Origin: Saccharothrix deserti
GTDB taxonomy: Bacteria; Actinomycetota; Actinomycetes; Mycobacteriales; Pseudonocardiaceae
Assembly: GCF_009769385.1 (NCBI RefSeq)
Contig: NZ_VKAB01000025.1
Span: forward strand, 124,001 to 188,000
Direction: 5' to 3'
Length of the DNA: 64,000 nt
The position numbers and the translations under genes were made by a program. Below the pieces are notes generated by a model. That model was not told where the DNA came from, did not search any database, and saw only the letters and a program-made list of their open reading frames with translations. This document shows, piece after piece, positions 56,025 through 64,000 of the stretch (the first letter of the stretch is position 1; every line of letters starts with the position of its first letter).

Positions 56025-57896
56025 ATGTCGGGCAACTCCAACCCCGTCGAGCACGGGGCGCCGGAGAAACTGCTGACCCAGCGCGGCCTGTTCGCGGGAC
56101 CGTCGCCGATCGTCTCGGAGGACCTCTACGCCGAGGTCTCCCGCGGCATCGCCGACCGCGAACGGCACCGCCTCGTGGTGCACCCGCACACGACGGTCAC
56201 GATGAACACCTACTTCGGGCGCTTCCCCGCCACCTACTGGCAGCGGTGGTGCGTCAGCCCGGAGGTGGAGCTGAGCGTCGACCTGACCGGCTCCGGTCAG
56301 GTGTCGATCGTCGCGTCGGACGCCGACGGCGAGACCCGGATGGTCGCCGCCGAGTCCGTCAACGGGGCGAAGTCGCAGGTGGTCAGCCTCTCCGCGAAGA
56401 TCGACAAGTTCACCGACGGCGGCGGCCTCTGGTTCGACGTCGTCACCGGCGACCAGCAGCTGGTGGTCGAACGGGTCCGCTGGACCGTCGCGCCGCCGAA
56501 GCGGGTCAAGCCCACCGCCGTGGTCATCTGCACGTTCAACCGGGTGGAGGACTGCCTCAACACGCTCGCCTCGCTCGCCTCCGACGCGGAGCCGTTGAGC
56601 CTGGTCGACGCGATCTACGTGGTGGACCAGGGCAGTGACCCGGTCGAGTCGCGGCCCCGGTTCGCCGAGATCGCCGCTCAGCTCGGGGACAAGCTGCGCT
56701 ACATCCGCCAGCCCAACCTCGGCGGCGCGGGCGGTTTCACCCGCGGCCTGTACGAGGTGTTCGGGGTCGGCGACACCGAGCACGCCAACGTCCTGTTCAT
56801 GGACGACGACGTGCTGTGCGAGCCGGAGATCGTGGTCCGGATGACCGCGTTCGCGAACCGCACCGCGCAGCCGGTCATCGTCGGCGGCCAGATGCTGTAC
56901 CTGCTGCACCCCAACCACCTGCACGTGGGCGCGGAGTTCGCGAACCTCGACACGCTGGCCCCCGGCCAGGTCGTCGACGGCGCCCTGCACGACGCCGACC
57001 TCACCGGGTACGACGAGGAGACCGGCAAGAAGAACGTGCAGGACCGCCGGGTCGACGCGGGCTACAACGGCTGGTGGTCGTGCCTCATCCCGTCGGAGAT
57101 CGTGAAGGCCGTCGGCTACCCGTTGCCGATGTTCTTCCAGTGGGACGACATCGAGTACGGCTACCGCGCGCGGGCCAACGGCTTCGCCACGGTGACCCTG
57201 CCCGGCGCCGGCGTGTGGCACGCCGACTTCCACTGGAAGGACTGGGACGACTGGCACCGGTACTTCAACCTGCGCAACGCCCTCATCACCTCGGCGCTGC
57301 ACGGCCGGTTCAACCCCAAGCGCATCTGCCGCACCATGGCGGGCCAGCTCGCCACCTACCTCGTCGGCATGCAGTACGGCCTGGCGGCGACCCAGCTCAA
57401 GGCCATCGAGGACTTCCTCAAGGGCCCGCAGGTGCTGCGTGACGGCGGTGTCGAGGCGGCGTCCGAGATCCGCAAGCTGCGCGCCGAGTTCCCGGAGACC
57501 GTCAAGCACCCGGCGTCCGAGGTGCCCGGCATCTCGTCCGGCGACCTGCCGATGATCCCCGCGCCGCCACCGCCGGCGAAGTTCGCGCCGGTGCTCGCCA
57601 AGCGCATGGTCAGCCAGTTGCTCGGCCGCACCCCGCACGACGTGGGCGCGGTGCCCGCGGGCGACTCGCAGTGGTGGCACGTGGCGAACTTCAACACCGC
57701 GGTGGTGACCGACGCGTCCCAGGAGGGCGTGCGCGTGCGCCGTCGTGACCGCGAGATGGCCATCCGGCTCGGCAAGCAGGGCACCAAGCTGCTCAAGGAG
57801 CTGTACCAGCGCGCTCCCGAGTTGCAGCGCGCCTACCGCGAGGCGATGGACGAGCTGACCAGCCGCGACAACTGGCAGCGGTTGTACGACGTGTGA
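56025..57896 (+). CDS. glfT2: Galactofuranosyltransferase GlfT2
   Basis: A 623-residue polymerising galactofuranosyltransferase that adds alternating beta-1,5 and beta-1,6 Galf units to galactan. N-terminal beta-sandwich domain (about 25-160), GT-A fold starting 'VVICTFNRVEDCLNTLASLA' (about 166-185), then the metal motif 'NVLFMDDDVLCEPE' (DDD at 260-262), 'FQWDDIEYGYRARANG' (WDD at 373-375) and 'GVWHADFHWKDWDDW' (His399), which match catalytic residues of the M. tuberculosis enzyme (637 residues). It follows glf by 7 bp. A second, shorter homologue follows directly. Confidence 0.95.
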   Translation: MSGNSNPVEHGAPEKLLTQRGLFAGPSPIVSEDLYAEVSRGIADRERHRLVVHPHTTVTMNTYFGRFPATYWQRWCVSPEVELSVDLTGSGQVSIVASDADGETRMVAAESVNGAKSQVVSLSAKIDKFTDGGGLWFDVVTGDQQLVVERVRWTVAPPKRVKPTAVVICTFNRVEDCLNTLASLASDAEPLSLVDAIYVVDQGSDPVESRPRFAEIAAQLGDKLRYIRQPNLGGAGGFTRGLYEVFGVGDTEHANVLFMDDDVLCEPEIVVRMTAFANRTAQPVIVGGQMLYLLHPNHLHVGAEFANLDTLAPGQVVDGALHDADLTGYDEETGKKNVQDRRVDAGYNGWWSCLIPSEIVKAVGYPLPMFFQWDDIEYGYRARANGFATVTLPGAGVWHADFHWKDWDDWHRYFNLRNALITSALHGRFNPKRICRTMAGQLATYLVGMQYGLAATQLKAIEDFLKGPQVLRDGGVEAASEIRKLRAEFPETVKHPASEVPGISSGDLPMIPAPPPPAKFAPVLAKRMVSQLLGRTPHDVGAVPAGDSQWWHVANFNTAVVTDASQEGVRVRRRDREMAIRLGKQGTKLLKELYQRAPELQRAYREAMDELTSRDNWQRLYDV

Positions 57897-57972
57897 TCGA
57901 CGCGGGGCGGCCGTTCCCGGTCGCCCCGCTCTCGCCCTGCTCTCACCGCGCTTCTCACCGGAGGGACCCCTC

Positions 57973-59829
57973 GTGGACGCAGTGCACCGGATCATCCTGC
58001 CGAGAGACGACGACCCGCTCGACGTCCGGCCGATGTACCTGGACGAGCCGCAGAACGTGCACTGCCAGGTGGGTTCCCGCCGGTGGCTCACCGTGCCCGA
58101 ACACGCCAAGGTGTCCTTCGCGACGTACTTCAACGCGTTCCCGGCCAGCTACTGGAAGCGGTGGACGGTCGTCGACGAGGTCGTGCTCCGGATGCGGGTG
58201 CGCGGCTCCGGCCGGGTCGACGTGTACCGGTCCAAGCCGAGCGGCGACATCGTGCACCTGGAGGGCGAGTTCGTCCGGGACGCGGCCGAGTGGACGTCGC
58301 TGGAGTTCGCGGTGTCGCTCAAGCCGTTCGAGGACGGCGGGCTGATCTGGTTCGACGCGTTCACGCACGAGGCCGTGCTGGAGATCCAGGACGCCGAGTG
58401 GGCCGTGCGCGAGCCGTTGCCGGTGAAGAAGGTCGCGGTCAGCATCACCACCATGCGCCCGCACGACGCGGTGGCGGCGCTGGGCGCGTTGGGCAGCGAC
58501 CCGGCCGTGCTCGACGTGGTGGGCAAGGTGTTCGTCGCCGACCAGGGCGCGGTGAAGGTGCGTTCCGTCGCGGGCTTCGCCGAGGCGGCGGCCGGTCTCG
58601 GCGACCGGCTGGAGGTCATCGAGCAGGACAACCTGGGCGGTTCCGGCGGGTTCACCCGCGGCATGTTCGAGGCGGTCGAGCACACCGACGCCGACCAGAT
58701 CATGCTCATGGACGACGACATCCGGCTGGAGCCGGAAGCGGTGCTGCGGTCCAACGCGTTCGCGCGGGCGGCGGCGTCACCGGTCATCGTCGGCAGCCAC
58801 ATGCTGAACCTGCAGGCCAGGACCAGGATCCACAGCACCGCGGAGATCGTGGACCTCGGCACGTGCTTCTGGCGCGCCGCGCCGGGCGCGGTGACCGACC
58901 ACGACTTCGGTGCGTCGTCACTGCGCGAGACGCCCGCCCTGCACCCGCGCGTGGACGCCACCTACAACGGCTGGTGGATGTGCCTGTTCCCGCGCGAGGT
59001 CGTGGAGCGCACCGGCTACCCGCTGCCGCTGTTCATCAAGTGGGACGACGCCGAGTACTCGCTGCGGGCGTTGGAGCACGGGTACCCGACGGTGTCGCTG
59101 CCGGGTTCGGCGGTGTGGCACATGCCGTGGACGGACAAGAACGACTCGACCGACTGGCAGGCGTACTTCCACACCCGGAACCGGCTGGTCCTGGCGGCGC
59201 TGCACAGCCCGTACGACGTGCGGACCGGGATCGTGAAGCACGGGCTGAAGCTGTCGCTGCGGCACCTGCTGTCGATGGAGTACTCCACGGTGGCCTTGCA
59301 GCAGAAGGCGATCGAGGACTTCCTGGACGGACCGGCGGGCCTGTTCGACTCGCTGCGCACGGCGTTGCCGATGGTGCGTGCCCTGCGCGCCGAGTACAGC
59401 GACGCCCAGCGCCTGGAGTCGGCCCGCGAGTTCCCGCCACCGACGTTCGACATGGTGCGGGCGGAGGCGCTGCTCCAGCCGTCGAAGAGCAAGGCGACCA
59501 TCGCGGTGCGGGCGGCGAAGTCCGTGCTGCACAACCTCCGCCCCCCGCAGCCCTCCGCCGGCGACCGACCGCAGCTCAACGTGCCCGCGCTGAACGCCCG
59601 GTGGTTCCTGCTGGGCAACCTGGACAGCGCCACCGTGTCCACGGCCGACGGCACCGGCGTCGCGTTCTACAAGCGCGACCCCGACCAGTTCCGCACCCTG
59701 ATGGCGAGGGCGATCCGCAACTACCGGCGGCTCGGGAAGGAATGGCCTCGGCTGCGCAAGCTGTACCGCGACGCGCTGCCCGAGCTCACGTCCGCCGAGC
59801 AGTGGCGGAAGGTCTTCGAGAACCACTGA
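57973..59829 (+). CDS. Second GlfT2-type galactofuranosyltransferase
   Basis: A 618-residue homologue of the preceding GlfT2. It keeps the catalytic set: 'IMLMDDDIRLEPEAVL' (DDD at 247-249), 'FIKWDDAEYSLRALEHG' (WDD at 357-359) and 'SAVWHMPWTDKNDS' (His383). The GT-A entry is degenerate, 'KKVAVSITTMRPHDAVAALG', where the first enzyme has the usual 'VVICTFNRV'. The N-terminal domain is shorter and begins 'VHRIILPRDDDPL'. The GTG start at 57973, with GGAGGGACCCC upstream, follows the first gene after 76 bp. M. tuberculosis has one GlfT2, so the extra copy may make a different linkage or branch. Whether it is active cannot be told from the sequence. Confidence 0.9.
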   Translation: MDAVHRIILPRDDDPLDVRPMYLDEPQNVHCQVGSRRWLTVPEHAKVSFATYFNAFPASYWKRWTVVDEVVLRMRVRGSGRVDVYRSKPSGDIVHLEGEFVRDAAEWTSLEFAVSLKPFEDGGLIWFDAFTHEAVLEIQDAEWAVREPLPVKKVAVSITTMRPHDAVAALGALGSDPAVLDVVGKVFVADQGAVKVRSVAGFAEAAAGLGDRLEVIEQDNLGGSGGFTRGMFEAVEHTDADQIMLMDDDIRLEPEAVLRSNAFARAAASPVIVGSHMLNLQARTRIHSTAEIVDLGTCFWRAAPGAVTDHDFGASSLRETPALHPRVDATYNGWWMCLFPREVVERTGYPLPLFIKWDDAEYSLRALEHGYPTVSLPGSAVWHMPWTDKNDSTDWQAYFHTRNRLVLAALHSPYDVRTGIVKHGLKLSLRHLLSMEYSTVALQQKAIEDFLDGPAGLFDSLRTALPMVRALRAEYSDAQRLESAREFPPPTFDMVRAEALLQPSKSKATIAVRAAKSVLHNLRPPQPSAGDRPQLNVPALNARWFLLGNLDSATVSTADGTGVAFYKRDPDQFRTLMARAIRNYRRLGKEWPRLRKLYRDALPELTSAEQWRKVFENH

Positions 59830-59935
59830 CGCGCCGGCGTCGCCCTTTACTCCGCGTATGCCGGAGGTTCATACTCCATTCGAGGCAACACGCGCTCGTC
59901 GTGTGGCGAGCGCCACTGCTCCGGAAGGGGTCGTC

Positions 59936-60124
59936 ATGCGACTTCCGCGGTTCCGGGTCCTCACGTGGCTGACCAGGCCCAAAACCCGTGGCTGCCCGGC
60001 TTGTGGTCGTTCGGTCAAACGCGACACGACCGTGTGCACGGGGTGCGGGTACAACTTCGCGTTGGCCGAAGCGCACGACATGCGCGCACACCACTTCCCC
60101 ACGAACCCGGGGATCAAGCCGTAA
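59936..60124 (+). CDS. Small zinc-ribbon protein
   Basis: A 62-residue protein. A zinc ribbon is visible as 'GCPACGRSVKRDTTVCTGCGY' (Cys pairs at about residues 22/25 and 36/39), preceded by a basic start 'RLPRFRVLTWLTRPKTR'. The short size and single ribbon suggest a nucleic-acid-binding or protein-interaction role; no homologue is recognised by name. ATG 59936 with GGAAGGGG 6-13 bp upstream. It lies 106 bp after the second GlfT2. Confidence 0.75.
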   Translation: MRLPRFRVLTWLTRPKTRGCPACGRSVKRDTTVCTGCGYNFALAEAHDMRAHHFPTNPGIKP

Positions 60125-60135
60125 CGAATTCCGGC

Positions 60136-60348
60136 TCACTCGAAGTGCGCGGCCACGACGTGGCTGAAGTTCACCACGAACTCCTTGCCGTCGGCGGTCT
60201 GGATCGCCTGGGTGTGGCCGTTGCGCACCACCTGGATCAACCGTGATCCGAGATCGGCGGCGGTCTCCGCGGACACCTTGATCGAGATCGGGTTGGAATT
60301 CGCCGCCAGGTGCAGCACCAGGGCCGTCTTACGCGCTTCAGAAGTCAT
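60136..60348 (-). CDS. Hypothetical small protein
   Basis: A 70-residue, mostly alpha/beta protein with no signal peptide or membrane helix: 'TALVLHLAANSNPISIKVSA' followed by 'GSRLIQVVRNGHTQAIQTAD' and 'EFVVNFSHVVAAHFE'. I do not recognise the family. ATG 60348 is chosen because an upstream in-frame ATG (60384) has no ribosome-binding site. Convergent with the zinc-ribbon gene. Confidence 0.6.
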   Translation of the reverse strand: MTSEARKTALVLHLAANSNPISIKVSAETAADLGSRLIQVVRNGHTQAIQTADGKEFVVNFSHVVAAHFE

Positions 60349-60462
60349 GTCGCACAGCCCACCAGCACGGGCCTGACCAGGCAAGGAGGGTTCGCCGTCA
60401 GCGATTCCGCGTGAAGCTGAACCGAGCTGAACCCGGCTGAACCCCGGCTGAACCGCCCGGAC

Positions 60463-61368
60463 CTACTTGCGGAAGAAGCGCTCCCGCTGCCCCAACCGCA
60501 CCAGCTTCAGCCACTCCACGAACGCCTTCGGATCCCGCCGCACCCCGATGAAGTACAGCCCGAACCGGAACGCCTCCAGCAGCCCGAGCTTGCGCATCCC
60601 CGGCTGCGACAGCAGGTAACCCCGGTTCCGGTACGTGTAGTACCGCTTCACCGCGTTCTCCGGGTCCTGCGCGTGGAACCGCCCGCCGAGCATCGGCTTG
60701 AACTCGTCCGACCCGTCCGGGTGCAGGTAGGCGACCTTCAACGACGTCCCGAACGGCAGCCCGGTCCGCACCAGCCGCCGGTGGATCTCCACCTCGTCAC
60801 CGCGGAAGAACAGCCGGTAGTCCGGCACACCGATGACGTCGACCGTGGACGCCTTGAACAGCGCCCCGTTGAACAGCGACGCGATCCCCGGCAGGAAATC
60901 GGTGCCCAGCTCCGCCGCGCTCCGCTTCCACGTCAACCCGCGACGCAGCGGGAACGCCAGCTTCTCCGGCTGCTCGATGTTCGCCACCACCGGCGAGATG
61001 GCGGCCAGGTTGCGCCGCTTCGCCTCCTCCAGCAGCACCGACAGCACGGTCTCGTCCGCGGGCCGCCCGTCGTCGTCGGCCAGCCACAGCCAGTCCGCGC
61101 CCAACGAGAGGGCGTGCAGCATCCCCAACGCGAACCCGCCCGCGCCACCGAGGTTGCGGTGCGAGGCCAGGTACGTGGTCGGGATGGGGCACTGCGCGAC
61201 CAGGTCGTCCACCGGCTGGTCGGGCCCGTTGTCCACGACCACCAGGTGGTCGAGCGGCCGGGTCTGCGACGCCAGCACCTTCAACGAGTCGGCCAGCAGC
61301 TCACGCCGGTGCCGGGTCACCACGACCCCGACGACGGAGCCCTGCGGCAGTGCGCTCACCACGCTCAC
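60463..61368 (-). CDS. glfT1: Galactofuranosyltransferase GlfT1
   Basis: A 301-residue GT2 that adds the first galactofuranose units to the rhamnose-GlcNAc primer of galactan. Catalytic features: 'VGVVVTRHRRELLADSLKVL' (about residues 13-32), 'ADWLWLADDDGRPADE' (DDD about 95-97) and 'LFFRGDEVEIHRRLVRTG' (about 188-205). Length matches Rv3782 (304), and it shares the wzm-wzt-glfT1 order with M. tuberculosis. The GTG start directly follows the wzt stop, so the two are coupled. No membrane helix. Confidence 0.93.
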   Translation of the reverse strand: MSVVSALPQGSVVGVVVTRHRRELLADSLKVLASQTRPLDHLVVVDNGPDQPVDDLVAQCPIPTTYLASHRNLGGAGGFALGMLHALSLGADWLWLADDDGRPADETVLSVLLEEAKRRNLAAISPVVANIEQPEKLAFPLRRGLTWKRSAAELGTDFLPGIASLFNGALFKASTVDVIGVPDYRLFFRGDEVEIHRRLVRTGLPFGTSLKVAYLHPDGSDEFKPMLGGRFHAQDPENAVKRYYTYRNRGYLLSQPGMRKLGLLEAFRFGLYFIGVRRDPKAFVEWLKLVRLGQRERFFRK

Positions 61369-62184
61369 CTACTCGCCACCGTTCCGGCTCAGCACCCTCG
61401 GTTGCCCGATCCGCTCCAGCGTCTCCGTGCTGAGGAACTCGTACGGGTCACGCCCCTTGTAGGAGGTGACCACCTCGCGCAGCGATCCGTGCATCTTGAC
61501 CTGGCCCTCGTCCATCCAGATGGCGGTGCTGCACAGCTCCACCAGGAAGTCGTCCGAGTGCGAGGCGAACACCAGGATGCCCGACCGCTTCACCAGGTCG
61601 TTCAGCCGGTCCCGGGCCTTCTCCAGGAACGCCGCGTCGACTGCGCCGATGCCCTCGTCCAAGAGCAGGATCTCCGGGTCGATCGACGTCACCACGCCCA
61701 GCGCCAGCCGCACCCGCATACCCGTCGAGTACGTCCGCAGCGGCATCGAGAGGTAGTCGCCCAGTTCGGTGAACTCGGCGATGTCGTCGACCCGCTTCTC
61801 CATCTCCTTGCGGCTCATGCCGAGGAACAGACCGCGGATCATGATGTTCTCGTACCCGGAGATCTCCGGGTCCATGCCGACACCCAGGTCGAACACCGGC
61901 GCGACCTTGCCGACGATGCGCGAACTGCCCCGCGTGGGCTCGTAGATGCCCGCGAGCAGCCGCAGCAGCGTGGACTTGCCGGCGCCGTTGTGGCCGACCA
62001 GGCCGACCCGGTCGCCGTGCCGCAGCGAGATGTTGATGTCGTGCAGCGCTTCGATTATCGGGACGCGGCCCTCAGAGCCGATCTTGCCGCCGACCTTGCC
62101 CAGCGCGAGCTTCTTCAGCGACCTCGACTTGGCGTCGAAGATCGGGAAGTCGACCGAGGCGTTCCAAACGTCGATGCTGACCAT
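61369..62184 (-). CDS. wzt: Polysaccharide ABC exporter ATPase Wzt
   Basis: A 271-residue ATP-binding subunit. Walker A 'GHNGAGKST' (about residues 65-73), signature 'YSTGMRVRLALGVV' (about 153-166) and Walker B 'ILLLDEGIGAVD'. It is short, lacking the C-terminal carbohydrate-binding domain that many Wzt proteins use to read chain ends, as in Rv3781. With Wzm it exports galactan lipid intermediates. The ATG at 62184 is 20 bp from the wzm stop. Confidence 0.95.
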   Translation of the reverse strand: MVSIDVWNASVDFPIFDAKSRSLKKLALGKVGGKIGSEGRVPIIEALHDINISLRHGDRVGLVGHNGAGKSTLLRLLAGIYEPTRGSSRIVGKVAPVFDLGVGMDPEISGYENIMIRGLFLGMSRKEMEKRVDDIAEFTELGDYLSMPLRTYSTGMRVRLALGVVTSIDPEILLLDEGIGAVDAAFLEKARDRLNDLVKRSGILVFASHSDDFLVELCSTAIWMDEGQVKMHGSLREVVTSYKGRDPYEFLSTETLERIGQPRVLSRNGGE

Positions 62185-62203
62185 GATGTGTTTGAGGCCT
62201 CAC

Positions 62204-63127
62204 TCAGACCCAGTAGGAGACGCGGGCACGGTAGTTGCGCATGGCGACCAGCGCCAATGCCCAGCCCACGACGGTGAACGAGCCGACGACGACCCAGTGG
62301 TGCCAGTCCTGCGTTTGCCCGAGCAGGGGGGCCCGGACGATCTCCACGAAGTGGTAGAGGGGGTTCAGTTCGGCGATCAGCACCCGCCAGCCGCCGTCGC
62401 CCTCGCCCTCGCCGCCGGTGACCTTGTTGAGCACACCGACGTGCCAGACGATCGGCGTCATGAAGAAGACCAGGTTGATGAAGCTGTGGATGACCGGCGG
62501 GATGTCCCGGAACCGGGTGCTGATGATGCCGAACAGCAGCGCCACCCACACCGCGTTGACCACGACCAGCGCGAAGCCGGGGACCGCCATCAACACCGAC
62601 CAGGACAGGCCCGGGTGCACGACCTTGTCGCCTTCCATCGTGTACTGCTCGGTGAGCGCCGGGAAGAAGATGATGAGAACGATGAAGTAGACGACGAGGT
62701 TGTGCGCGAAGAACAGCACCTGGCGCCACACCATGCGTAGGACGTGCACGGTGATCGGCGACGGCAGGTGCTTGATCAGCCCCTCGTTGTCGATGAACAC
62801 CCCGGTGCCCTCGGTGACCACGCCGAGGATGAAGTTCCAGATGATGAACCCGGCCGTCACGTACGGCAGGAACGTGGCCAGTTCCTGGTTGAAGAGCTGC
62901 GAGTACAGCAGACCGAGCGCGAGCGCCGTGGTGCCCATGGAGATCGTGATCCAGAGCGGGCCGATCACCGAGCGGCGGTAGCGCTGCTTGATGTCCTGCC
63001 AGCCCAGGTGTGCCCACAGCTCGCGCTGGTGCCAGGCGTCGCGGAGGTCGGCGAACGCGCGCGCGAACGTGCGCGAGTTGGGCGCGAGGGGAGCCGCTGG
63101 TCGGTCGACCGTACTCGTGGGTTGCAC
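62204..63127 (-). CDS. wzm: Polysaccharide ABC exporter permease Wzm
   Basis: A 307-residue permease of the ABC-2/Wzm type with six helices. 'WQDIKQRYRRSVIGPLWITI' (about residues 44-63) is the cytoplasmic gate helix and 'GLIKHLPSPITVHVLRMVWR' (about 116-135) the conserved cytoplasmic loop. With Wzt it carries the polyprenyl-linked galactan across the membrane. GTG or ATG start: the codon at 63127 is followed by 'QPTSTVDRPAAP'. The 330-bp gap to bpa holds the dispersed element copy 4. Confidence 0.95.
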   Translation of the reverse strand: MQPTSTVDRPAAPLAPNSRTFARAFADLRDAWHQRELWAHLGWQDIKQRYRRSVIGPLWITISMGTTALALGLLYSQLFNQELATFLPYVTAGFIIWNFILGVVTEGTGVFIDNEGLIKHLPSPITVHVLRMVWRQVLFFAHNLVVYFIVLIIFFPALTEQYTMEGDKVVHPGLSWSVLMAVPGFALVVVNAVWVALLFGIISTRFRDIPPVIHSFINLVFFMTPIVWHVGVLNKVTGGEGEGDGGWRVLIAELNPLYHFVEIVRAPLLGQTQDWHHWVVVGSFTVVGWALALVAMRNYRARVSYWV

Positions 63128-63289
63128 GAGGGTTGAGACTACCGGCGACGGGGTGGTGCGGCTGTCGCCGGGCCGTCACGTTGAGGTCAACCCCCTACCG
63201 TGCACGCTCCCAGCCCCGTCGCCGCCATGGCACCTGTTCGTGGTCGGGTGCGCACGCGGCGTAGTCGCGGCTGGTCGGCGGCTTCCCGG

Positions 63290-63380
63290 TTGTCCACAGG
63301 TCGGACTCGGCCACCCCGAATCGTCGGTCCGTTCTGGCAGGATCAAAAACAGGGATCCCCTGGTCGGGGACCCCTGCGAA
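63290..63380 (+). repeat. Dispersed intergenic element, copy 4
   Basis: TTGTCCACA (63290-63298), ATCGTCGGTCC (63320-63330), GGCAGGATCAAAAAC (63336-63350), then a hairpin CAGGGATCCCC-TGGTC-GGGGACCCCTG (63350-63376), one mismatch. It lies in the 330-bp gap between the wzm start and the bpa stop. No gene is visible in the remainder. Confidence 0.72.
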
Positions 63381-63457
63381 GCGCGTTCAGGGCGTGTCGC
63401 CGATCACCGACCACCTGTCGTCGACCGCCGCACCGCCCGCCTGTCGCCGGCCGTCTG

Positions 63458-63982
63458 TCACAGGTACTGGCCGGTGCCCCGGACGTGCGGCGTCTCCGAA
63501 CCGTCACCGGAGCCGGTACCGGCGGGCAGGGCGCGGCCGCGCATCTGCTCCAGCTGCACCCGCGCCGCCATCTGCTGCGCGAACAGCGCGGTCTGGATGC
63601 CGTGGAACAGGCCCTCCAGCCAGCCGACCAGCTGGGCCTGGGCGATCCGCAGCTCCGCGTCCGAGGGGGTGCCCTCCTCGGTGAACGGCAGCGACAGCCG
63701 CTCCAGCTCATCCCGCAGCTCCGGCGCGAGCCCGTCCTCCAGCTCGTCGATCGACCGCTTGTGGATCTCTTTGAGCCGGTTCCGGCTGGCCTCGTCCAGA
63801 GGTGCCGCGCGCACCTCCTCCAGCAGCTGCTTGATCATCGTGCCGATGCGCATGACCTTCGCCGGCTGCTCGACCATGTCCGTGACGTCCTGGCCGCCCG
63901 CGTCATCACCCGCCGGCACCCGTGCGGTGCCGACCGGCTTGCCGTCGGGGCCTACCACGACCACGTGCCGCTCGTTGTCCAC
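63458..63982 (-). CDS. bpa: Bacterial proteasome activator
   Basis: A 174-residue helical protein, the ATP-independent proteasome activator Bpa/PafE. A basic, flexible start ('DNERHVVVVGPDGKPVGTA') precedes a four-helix bundle (about residues 35-150), and the protein ends in 'GQYL', the C-terminal motif that docks into the 20S proteasome core. The mycobacterial homologue Rv3780 lies next to wzt-glfT1-wzm, as here. It opens the proteasome gate for protein degradation. GTG 63982. Complete in the window. Confidence 0.94.
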   Translation of the reverse strand: MDNERHVVVVGPDGKPVGTARVPAGDDAGGQDVTDMVEQPAKVMRIGTMIKQLLEEVRAAPLDEASRNRLKEIHKRSIDELEDGLAPELRDELERLSLPFTEEGTPSDAELRIAQAQLVGWLEGLFHGIQTALFAQQMAARVQLEQMRGRALPAGTGSGDGSETPHVRGTGQYL

Positions 63983-64000
63983 CTGATCACCTCGGGCTGG

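Noticed and set aside
59858-59935. Longer start for the zinc-ribbon gene.
   Set aside because: The N-terminal extension has no ribosome-binding site and no domain character; ATG 59936 has a good one.

Overview
The window is chromosomal DNA of a very GC-rich actinomycete. Gene content (CydDC fusion, GlfT1/GlfT2/Glf galactan enzymes, a PpgS-like synthase with a DUF2304 partner, the proteasome activator Bpa, an F420-type oxidoreductase) and the heavy use of GTG starts point to a mycolic-acid-type or related cell-wall lineage. I favour Pseudonocardiales (Saccharothrix/Lentzea/Actinosynnema-like), but the genus cannot be fixed by reading alone. Several neighbourhoods match the Mycobacterium tuberculosis Rv3629-Rv3634, Rv3780-Rv3783 and Rv3808-Rv3809 regions. 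In M. tuberculosis the latter two sets, and serS and pheA, lie fairly close to oriC. I see no tRNA, rRNA, insertion sequence, prophage or CRISPR array.

Layout. (1) 1-6.3 kb, minus strand: a five-gene, translationally coupled set SWIM zinc finger > DUF5691 > MoxR AAA+ ATPase > DUF5682 > VWA protein (cut by the window edge). (2) 6.4-10.3 kb: homogentisate branch of tyrosine breakdown, hmgA diverging from an uncharacterised gene, fahA and an IclR regulator. (3) 10.3-12.2 kb: a TetR/SnoaL-like divergent pair with palindromic operators, and a TMEM165/GDT1 cation transporter preceded by a yybP-ykoY (manganese) riboswitch. (4) 12.4-20.9 kb: cytochrome bd operon cydA-cydB-cydDC coupled to a GAF histidine kinase, a secreted endonuclease/exonuclease/phosphatase-fold protein, and a LuxR-type response regulator. 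(5) 21-25.3 kb: acetyltransferase, macro-domain protein, pheA, histidine phosphatase, minimal metallopeptidase, septum-formation protein. (6) 25.4-27.8 kb: a YjfM/YgiB-like protein, a YjfC/YgiC ATP-grasp ligase and a DUF350 membrane protein.

(7) 27.9-52 kb: a long cell-surface glycan region. It holds a COG5610 HAD protein, methyltransferases, DUF2142, GT2 and GT4 glycosyltransferases, gmd and a reductase (GDP-6-deoxyhexose), a flippase, galE, and the PpgS/DUF2304 pair, with serS, lhgO, an F420-type oxidoreductase and a Cof-like phosphatase interspersed. (8) 52.8-63.1 kb: the galactan assembly and export machinery, DUF6541 membrane protein, glf, two tandem GlfT2-type galactofuranosyltransferases, glfT1, wzt and wzm. 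The window closes with the proteasome activator bpa.

The glycan genes fit one story. galE and glf supply UDP-Galf, GlfT1 primes and GlfT2 extends galactan on a polyprenyl carrier, and Wzm/Wzt export it. PpgS with its partner, and perhaps the DUF6541 protein, would add an amino-sugar decoration. The gmd/reductase/flippase/GT4 set would make a separate deoxyhexose-containing surface polymer.

The most interesting non-coding signals are a four-copy dispersed intergenic element pairing a DnaA-box-like motif with a GC-rich hairpin, a seven-unit mixed-orientation short-repeat cluster at 31.75-31.91 kb, and three exact 18-bp tandem units joining the ends of serS and lhgO.
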